Source: Endomychus coccineus (lineage: Eukaryota > Arthropoda > Insecta > Coleoptera > Endomychidae). From it: a DNA stretch of 64,000 nucleotides. Every line of letters starts with the position of its first letter. Position 1 is the stretch's first letter. Below, piece by piece: positions 1 to 6,999 of this stretch. The notes under the pieces are model-generated. The model worked only from the letters and a program-made list of their open reading frames with translations. It searched no databases and was not told where the DNA came from. Both the position numbers and the translations under genes were made by a program. The stretch spans positions 46,851,576 through 46,915,575 of the forward strand of contig OY294070.1 of NCBI GenBank assembly GCA_958510875.1. Reading direction: 5' to 3'.

Positions 1-933
1 TTTCTTCTTTTTAAGATACTCCATTACCCTTGACGAAGAGCCTGTCAACTGCTTCAGAAATTTGACATCTCCCATTGTATGGTGGGGGGCCAGTATCAGG
101 ATATCCCCGGTCACTTGAGGGTCCGTTATCCGGGTGGTAGTTATCTCCGTATTGCAGACCGCTTCCGGCCACTGCCTTTCCAGAATTTTTGGGAGGGCTT
201 CGGGTCTCATTTCCTCTCCAAGCATCATTTTTATTTCCCGGGTCCTTACCTCTTTGTCTATTTGATCAATGCTCTCTGTCTGTGTCCCAGCCTCGTAACT
301 GTCAAACGTTGCAACTCTCCCGTCCCCAAGAGTGGGTCTGAGAGAGGCTCGCATGGAAATCATTTTCTCCGTGCTAATCAGAGAAGTTAGCGCTTTGAGT
401 TCTAATACTCTCTCCCACACACCTTCGTCCTTTATTCCGGAGTTGATTAGCACATTTTCGATCTTTCCCACTTTTCCATGCAGTATGTCTACCACCTCAT
501 TGAAGGATTTCAAGAGGGTTTTCAGCTCCAGTTTCTCTGATCTTATTTTCTCTTCTTCCGGTGATGCTACGTTCGCTACCTTCTTCTTTTTCGAGATTCT
601 GTCCGACTCATCCCACGTGAGATCCACGATTGACACATTTCTCCTCTTCTTCTCGTTGAAGAGCATCCTGATTGAGCTTATGTCTCCCATCAACATATCA
701 TCTAACACATCGCCCAAGACATCTTTAGATCTCTTTTCCAAGCCGCTCGCACTTCCAGCTACTAAAGAGTCCCTAGGGGTACTACAATCACTCACTGGTT
801 TCCTCTTCATTTCGTCTCCTTCTCTATTCATTTCGTGTTCAGGCTCATTTTCCGGTTTCCTTTGCTCAGTCGTTTTTGGGAGCGTTTCCCCTATCGGGTA
901 GCCCCTAGTCTTAGGTTTTTTAGTTTTCTCCAT
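1..933 (-). CDS. ORF1 (gag-like) of non-LTR element A, partial
   Basis: Reading the minus strand from ATG 933-931 gives 311 codons without a stop, running off the left edge, so the 3' part is missing. The product is charged. It has a lysine-rich patch (RISKKKK, about residue 115), a predicted coiled-coil stretch (about 135-200), the motif GTQTES near residue 225, then a conserved Trp (QWPEA, about 275) and GDILILAPHH near 290. The same order (coiled coil, TQTE/TQTD, W, middle domain) occurs in ORF1 of B1, E and F, which end in CCHC knuckles. ORF1 proteins of R1-clade elements bind their RNA to form an RNP. The start follows the 5'UTR hairpin directly. Of the ORF1 copies here this is the only one with no visible lesion. 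The family call is secure; the element subfamily is inferred. Confidence 0.8.
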   Translation of the reverse strand, partial: MEKTKKPKTRGYPIGETLPKTTEQRKPENEPEHEMNREGDEMKRKPVSDCSTPRDSLVAGSASGLEKRSKDVLGDVLDDMLMGDISSIRMLFNEKKRRNVSIVDLTWDESDRISKKKKVANVASPEEEKIRSEKLELKTLLKSFNEVVDILHGKVGKIENVLINSGIKDEGVWERVLELKALTSLISTEKMISMRASLRPTLGDGRVATFDSYEAGTQTESIDQIDKEVRTREIKMMLGEEMRPEALPKILERQWPEAVCNTEITTTRITDPQVTGDILILAPHHTMGDVKFLKQLTGSSSRVMEYLKKKK

Positions 934-1427
934 ACTATTCCCACGTGTTGGGACGAACAGTGTCACCCCCGGGCAGTGCGCCCTTACCCGGGGGAAGGCT
1001 ATATACTGCGGAGGTCCCCCGGTTTCCGCAGGTTTTATCGACTTCGCTGTCGGTTATTTTATAGAGGTATTCTCCTCGCGAGCCGGTCGGTTAAGACAAG
1101 CTCCCCGTTTCCAGATCTCACAGCACACTCCTCTCAGACTCGCCTCTCTGCGGTTCGCGCTGTGGTCCAGACTTACGGTATTAGCGGGTGGTAGGCGAGC
1201 GACCACCCTCGGCTGAGGCCCTTGGGATGCCAACCCCAGAGTGTTTTGCAACACTTTGCCCTAGGTTGAGTCGTTCCTTGGTTTTTTACTGCTCGCCTTC
1301 GACCTGTCCGGCTTGGGAGGCTCTACCAGGAGTCACTTGCGAGACTCCAGCCGGCATAGCTCTCAGGTTCATTGCAGTTACTTAAGCCCCTCCACCAACG
1401 ACAAGGTGACACGACTCCTAGGAGGGG
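934..1427 (-). other. 5'UTR of element A
   Basis: A GC-rich leader between ORF1 of A and the telomere-like array. It shares long stretches with leaders at 9256-9736, 52160-52559 and 63464-63938, and a shorter part with 31281-31640. It holds a perfect 8-bp hairpin (966-973 CCCCCGGG with 987-994 CCCGGGGG) about 30 nt upstream of the ORF1 ATG. The outer end (1329-1427) is a candidate ribozyme. Confidence 0.75.
1329..1427 (-). ncRNA. Candidate HDV-like ribozyme at the 5' end of A
   Basis: Read on the minus strand, the terminal ~99 nt can pair in the order P1-P2-P3-P3'-P1'-P4-J4/2-P2'. P1 is CCCCTCC (1427-1421) with GGAGGGG (1393-1387). P2 is GGAGTC (1418-1413) with GACTCC (1334-1329). P3 is ACC/GGT (1407-1405 with 1396-1394), closing an 8-nt loop, with P3' abutting P1'. 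The J4/2 position reads GCAAGT (1340-1335), with a C available for catalysis. P1 starts exactly where the repeat array ends. R2 and several other non-LTR elements carry HDV-like ribozymes at this place. The fold was drawn by hand and not computed; P1.1 was not established. Confidence 0.45.
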
Positions 1428-1596
1428 AGCCTAACCAATCTAACCAACCTAACCTAACCTGACCAACCTATCCTAACCAACCTAATCTAATCAACTTAAC
1501 CTGACCAACCTAACCTAACTAACCTAACCTAACCAACCTAACCTAACCAACCTAACCTAACCTAACCTAACCAACATAACCTAACCAACCTAACCT
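1428..1596. repeat. Degenerate telomere-like array (CCTAA/CCAA)
   Basis: About 165 bp of alternating CCTAA and CCAA units with a few variants (CCTGA, CCTAT). The complement is TTAGG/TTGG, close to the insect telomere repeat TTAGG. It lies between the 5' terminus of A and the T-rich (poly-A on the minus strand) 3' end of B1, as expected for target DNA between two telomere-targeting LINE insertions. Confidence 0.85.
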
Positions 1597-1723
1597 TTCT
1601 TCTTTTGTGCGGGGGGAAACCGCATGGCACCAGAGCCCTTCGTCACCCCCCATGGTCTCTATTCTCAGCTGTATGGTGCGGAACTGGGTGAACAACTCAT
1701 AACATCATCCCATACTGCCTGCA

Positions 1724-2470
1724 TTATTCTGTCTCCATATCCCCAGAGGCCTGATCTTCTCTCATCCTGTCTCTTTCCTCTTTCTGTTCCATAGTCCGAG
1801 TTATGGAGTAGTGCACCTTATTCCATACATTCCTATCCGCGATCATAAGGGATATAATATTATCAGGATTGGGAATAGTACCTATTTCCTCCCAGGTCTC
1901 CCGTCTTTCTTCTTCCTGTACAGTTGAACACTGCATGCTCCGGGCTATCCTCAACGTTACAGTACCTACAGTCTTTCGTATTTGTTTTTCCCATCCTCTG
2001 TGTGAATGTTCCGAAGGAACCATGCCCTGTTAGAAACTGGGTGGAAAAGTATCATGTCGTTCTGTATTCACACTTTCTCCATTCTTCCACATTTTTAATC
2101 AGGCGGCGCGTTCATTGGGCTTTTATTCTTTCCTCATCCCATCTTCTTTGCCATTGTACTGTGGTGCGCTTACTGATCATACGTCTCACTCCCGAGAGTC
2201 TCACATCCCCTACAGTATTTAGGAACCCCCTTCCTGCAACCTGCAGGTCCATGGGTGGTGTCGCCGCTGTGACCTGTATTGCCTCCGTGGACACCGTCCT
2301 TTATACAGATATAACCCTGAGTAAAGCCTTTCTTTGTATTTTATCCAGCAGTGTCTTGTACTTTCTAGTTTTAAGTACATTCCTCCACACCGGTGCGGCA
2401 TATAAAATAACACTGTGCACTACATTCACGAGGAGTTTCCTTCTGTGGTGCACATGTTCCGATTGAATAA
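1724..2470 (-). pseudogene. ORF2 C-terminal tail of B1
   Basis: Several minus-strand frames together give the region that follows the RT core in R1-clade ORF2: a segment ending in STEAIQVTAATPP (about 2290), a Trp-rich stretch QWQRRWDEE (about 2140), and a C-terminal zinc finger CRYCNVEDSPEHAVFNC (about 1975-1925) with CCHC spacing. Frames change at least twice, so no continuous product remains. About 130 bp of 3'UTR follows before the poly-A tract. Confidence 0.7.
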
Positions 2471-2971
2471 TGGTTTCAATAGCCTTTCTGGTTGCGCTTT
2501 CTTCCCTTGTAAATCAACTACAAATTTTATCTGTGAGTGATGGGTGAATGGGTTGCCTTGTTCTGCGTTCCATCCTTGTATTTTCCTCATCATGTTTCCT
2601 GAGCCTAGTGTCACATCTGTATGGGATTCTGAGCAAGCTCTCATAAAAGTTGGTACTCCGGTGTTGGCTGCTTGCCAGTCGAATTGTGCCATCCATTCCT
2701 CTACGTAATTCCCCCTTTCGTCCGACCTTGGTGACACCCATAACGGGGATTTCGCGTTAATGTCTCCAAGTACTAGCAATATCCTCTTATATTTCTCTGC
2801 TCTCGTGAAAATTTCACTGATGAAGTTTTTGAATCTATCCAACTCCACGCTCGGTGAGATATACAGCGCAAAGATATGGATTTCTTCTGATTGGATGTGC
2901 ACGTAACCATTCCTCTTATGTACGCCCCCTACTGTCATATTTCTCGCCACATCTTCTTGCTTATCTGCCAC
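2426..2971 (-). pseudogene. ORF2 endonuclease of B1
   Basis: A 181-codon fragment with typical APE-like endonuclease blocks of R1-clade LINEs: IFALYISPSVELDRFKNFI, then GDINAKSPLW, then VEEWMAQFDWQAANTG and DVTLGSG. The family motif is GDFNAKS; here Phe is Ile. The usual SDH-like terminal block is damaged. The frame then passes directly into post-RT tail sequence (about 2430-2460), which places the deletion breakpoint that removed the RT. Confidence 0.7.
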
Positions 2972-3110
2972 CCATCCTTTATTTGTGCATATTTTTTTTA
3001 TTTGGTTCTGACACTATCAATAAGTCCGCAACCTCTTTCATTGAAGCTTCCAAAGCGATATCGTGTGCATTTTTGACCTACCAAGATTAATTTGAATTAT
3101 TCTCACCATT

Positions 3111-3536
3111 TTATTTTGTTTCGGCTCTCTCTTCTACCGTAGGTATCAATTGTTTCATATCTCGATTTATAGGCTTATCGTCCCATACATACTTAGCCTG
3201 TGTTACAACATGACACTTTGAATTTAAGAGACCAGCACAACATGTTAGAATATATAGACGTGTAAGTAAAAATCTACACCCATGAATAAATAAATAATTT
3301 ATCACAGTTTTTCTCACAGCCCGGCATTTTAAATTTAAGAGACTAGCACAACATGTTGAAGTATATAAGCATGTAAATAAAAATACAAACACATAAGTAA
3401 ATAGATAATTCGTCACAGTTTTTCTCAAAGAGTCATCTTCATTTAAAGCGACTATCTCTATTATCACAGGTTCTTGAATTACCGCCTCTTTTTCCCTTTT
3501 TTCCTTCCGCGCAAGTCCGCCAATTGATTCTTCCAT
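3111..3536 (-). pseudogene. Decayed ORF1/ORF2 junction of B1
   Basis: The stretch between the zinc-knuckle end of ORF1 and the endonuclease. Its interior (about 3210-3430) is AT-rich and holds an imperfect direct duplication of ~125 bp: two similar blocks beginning near 3205 and 3323, both with ATTT-AAGAGAC-AGCACAACATGTT. No recognisable domain. The duplication may be a later local event. Confidence 0.5.
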
Positions 3537-5745
3537 GAGGCTCGTTAACTATCCCTTTCTCCTTAAGTTCACTCTGTGGTTTGCAGCGGCCGCTCCCAGT
3601 TCGGTGACCCCCTATACCGCAAGTAAGACATCTCGGTGCTTCTTTGCAGTTTTTAACTGTGTGTCCTTCCTCAGCACAATTTCTGCATAATTTGCTTCTG
3701 TCAGGACCGCTACAGTCTTTTGCAATATGCCCTATCATCCAGGAAGTATTGCATCTTATCTCGTCTGTTCTCATTCTCACCTCTGCTCTAGCCAGGCCAA
3801 TTTGGAAGTATCTTCTGTCAGCAATTTTCTCTGCTATGGCCGCGGATGTTATGTCTGTAGCTGCCATCCTCCCACTATTCATGGGTCTCAAGGCTTTATC
3901 TTCCACTGAGTGATCCTCAGGGAGGCCCGTCACCTTCCTTACTTCTTCCACTACCTCATCCTCTTTTGTATCGATATCCAGTCCATAGACGTTCAGGACT
4001 TTTCTCTTTTCCTCTCCAACCTTTCTGACCTTTCCCAGGGTGGCTTGCCCTTTAATTTTTTTATTTTTTCAAGTATCGGCTCCCTGCTTTCACTGCCCTT
4101 CTTCAGCTCAATCAATAGATGCCCATTCCTGGTTTGTCTGATGCTTCTCATTTCTTTCCGAGACTCTTCTTCTTTATGAAATACTTTTTGAAATTTGTGA
4201 CCATTTTTGCATATGTTTTATTGTCATCGCTCTCAATTATCATCGCTTCCATGGAGTTTCTTTTATTCCTATCGACTTTGTCATCTTTTACTTCTGTGCT
4301 TTTTATGACGACTTTTCGTTTTGTTTGTTGATCGAGAGGACCCATCACTGCGAGGTGGAGGCAATTTTCTTCATCACGATTAATCAAGATTTTGAGCTTT
4401 TTGCAGCTTTTATACAATGATTTGATTTGTTCTGTTGTTCCCTGTCCATCGGTTAATCCCACGGAGTGGACCGCGTTTCCGTCACTCATCTCTTCCTCAC
4501 CAATTATGGTACACCCTTCTGATCTGAGGGATACTATTTCCCCTTCTTTTACCTTCCCATTCTTCATGTGATTGAATGCACTCCGCGATGTGCCTGTTAT
4601 TTCTTTTATGAATTTCAGTTCATTCATCTTATTATGTGGGGCCATGACGGCTATATCCCTCTCTATCTTCTGTCCCACTGTCTTGATTAAGAATGCCGCA
4701 TCAGGCCACTCTTCCCTGATCAGGTCTTTCATTGCTTCCTCCGTCATTGTTTCAGTTATGTTTCTCCTCATTCATTGGTCAAGTTTTGTAACCTAGCACC
4801 CGCAGGGTCTTCTGTTTGCGTTGCTATTTCTGCAGTCTTACAGCTGATTTGTTTGAGCTGAAGTATTTCTTTATTCAATTTTCCGTTTTCTTTATGGTAA
4901 TTTTCCATTTCTGCACGCAGCTGTTCCATCACATTAGCCGGGAGCCCTGGTATCTGTTTCGTCTTTTGCATAATTTCCTAATTCGGGCTTTTACTAACAA
5001 TATTTTTTGCCTCCTTCACCATATTCTTCGAAGTGCAATGTAAGTTTCGATTTTCCCTAACGAATTTCTCCATATCCTTGATCTTCTCATCCAGTGCCTT
5101 CCATCTATCGAACATTATTGCCAATTCTTCCTGCCCACTTGATCTTTTCTGCTGGCATCCAGTGTCGGTTTCTTTGTTTCTCCTTGAGGTGACTGGAGTG
5201 TTATCTTCATCACTCCCCAGAAGTGTCACCTCTTCCAACGACTTATTCATGTCCCTGGCTGCTTTCCTCCTTTTTACCCCTTTCTCATCAGAACCCTTAT
5301 CTGGGCTCGGTCATGTGCCTGCTTTGTTCCTCTTCGATGGGTTTGATGTCTCTACCAGGAATACCTCATCTTCCACGTTCGATTTCTCGCTGCCTTGTCA
5401 TTTGAACGCTATTTTACTTTCGAACGAAGCTGACCATCTTCTCAACTCCTTTACCGTGTTCTTCCGGACATATTCTCTGTATTCCTTCTCCCCTTCTGAA
5501 TGATAATATTCATCTATGCATTCCTCGAGACTATCCTCCACGTCTGTGTCAATCCGGTCACAGCCATCCGAAGATATCATTCCCATATCCGTTACCTTTC
5601 CTCGTTCACTCAGTTTCCCTTGAGTTTTAATAGAATAATTGCTCCCCTCAGAATCCTTGGGGCAGTCTGATGCCTCTGCAGCAGAGCGGGATTCTGGAGC
5701 CTGGCTCCTACCCGCCTGTGGTATTTTGTTCTTATTACTCGACAT
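3439..5745 (-). pseudogene. ORF1 (gag-like) of B1, fragmented
   Basis: ORF1 runs from about 5745 (MSSNKNKIPQ) to 3439 in several frames (5745-5398, 5250-4978, 4971-4768, 4771-4148, 3951-3439). In order: an acidic N-terminus, a coiled coil (about 5130-4850), EIATQTEDP near 4835, a Trp-led middle domain (EEWPDAAFL, DIAVMAPHN near 4655), a YAKMV motif near 4190 and CCHC knuckles (CRNCAEEGHTVKNC, CLTCGIGGHRTGSGRC) near 3690-3590. ORF1 proteins coat LINE RNA and bring it to telomeric chromatin in TRAS/SART elements. At least three frame changes make it a pseudogene. Confidence 0.75.
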
Positions 5746-5815
5746 TCCACTTAGTTTTGCTTTTTATACCTACAGCCAGGTATTAATTAGTTCCTTATTC
5801 ATAGCAAAATAGACA

Positions 5816-6900
5816 TCATTCGATCCGTCCGTGTGTGAAATGGAAGGAGAGGTCAAGAGAGCCGGACAGAAAGTGGTGGTCCCGAAAGACCGAAGGGAAG
5901 AAGACTAGAAGATGTGGCCCCCTAGGCCCCTCCTTCTTTTCCCGGGTTTGGGACCGGCAGCAGAGACACTCCGGATCGCCTATTCTCCTGTACCAGATCA
6001 ATCTCCCTCTGCCATTGTTATTCTCTGATCTAGCAGACGCAACTTCCGCACACCACCAGTATGCTTGGCGTCTCTCATTAGGTTCATAGGTTGGTATGAA
6101 TGCTCTGCAAGCTTTAAGAACACTAGCCGTGTCTACGTCGGCCATAAGATCTGCATCCTCCTCGTTTCGGCAGGAGTTTCTACTCGTCTTGATTACCTCG
6201 ATCAACTTGGTAACGTTAGCTTTTCTCGTTTGCCAACGCATGTGTTTCTGTACGGTTGGTGTAGCTCCTTTCCCGGTTTTGATCGTGTCTTTGACGTAGG
6301 CGTTGTCGCTCATGCCATCTCCTCCCAGTATGGTCCACCAATTCTTCTCTCGGTAGCAAACGTAACATCCGCTATGAATTTGCCCGCTCCACGACGGAAG
6401 GTGGGTTCTCCTCCCCGATTACATAAGTACATGTTTAGGCTCGTTGTTAATTCCAACAGTACCTGTCCTCTCCTGTCTGTGTTCTGAGAACCCCATCGTA
6501 CGGATGATGCATTGGAATCCCCGTCCCCCCCACAATACTGCTACCACCGTGCGCTCTAATGCTAGTTTCTAGAACCTCCAACCGTTTCTCGAATTCTTCG
6601 AACGGTATGTTCGGCGAGATGTAGCAACTGAAAATGTTAATTCCTGCTATTTTGACCCAGACGATGCCTCGGGGGGGGGGGGGGGGGCTATCCCATTTCT
6701 CCATCAAGCTCTTCAGTGGTCCGCGCACTTGTATCGCCACGGCGGCAGCCACGTCCTTCATCCATGATGTTATTTTCGCAGCATTAGGTTCGCTTATTAG
6801 CACGTCTGCGGAATGAGCTCTGGTCGTGGCTTTGAGGGTATCATGTGCGGCTCGACATCTGTTCAGGTTCACTCGCAGGATATTCATTTTCTGTTTGTAT
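5816..6900 (-). pseudogene. ORF2 endonuclease of B2, truncated
   Basis: The ORF2 start motif MNILRVNLNRCRAAHD lies near 6890 and VLISEPN near 6810, typical of the first endonuclease block of R1-clade ORF2. IFSCYISPNIPFEEFEKRL follows near 6640-6590. The GDFNAKS block (about 6530) is broken by a frameshift. The segment 6313-5816 has RQAYWWCAEV, the W-W motif after the endonuclease. A run of 18 G (about 6669-6686) encodes a proline stretch and is a likely slippage site. In one frame the ORF1 zinc knuckle reads straight into ORF2, so the normal ORF1 stop is lost. Confidence 0.7.
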
Positions 6901-6999
6901 TTGCCCTCATTGTCGGCCCAGATCGACACTTCCCACTCCCCGGGTAGTGGTCTGTAGGTCCCGATCCTTCGCATAATAGACACTTCGGTGGGTTTGCGC

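Larger units (their letters stand above)
1597..5760 (-). mobile_element. Non-LTR element B1 (R1-clade), RT core deleted
   Basis: The minus-strand element starts with an ORF1 near 5745 and ends in a T-rich tract at about 1597 (its poly-A end) against the telomere-like array. It contains ORF1 fragments, an endonuclease and the post-RT/zinc-finger tail, but the reverse transcriptase between endonuclease and tail is absent. No 5'UTR like those of A, B2 or F is present upstream of ORF1; it abuts the broken end of B2 instead. Confidence 0.75.

Noticed and set aside
332..901. A 189-codon plus-strand Ser/Phe-rich frame at the left edge.
   Set aside because: It is the antisense of the A ORF1 coiled-coil region; Lys/Glu-rich minus coding gives Phe/Ser/Leu-rich plus frames. 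The same holds for most plus frames over the LINEs.
1428..1596. The arrays as the chromosome end itself.
   Set aside because: They are short (20-190 bp), degenerate and internal, with elements on both sides. They are telomere-like spacers, not a terminus.
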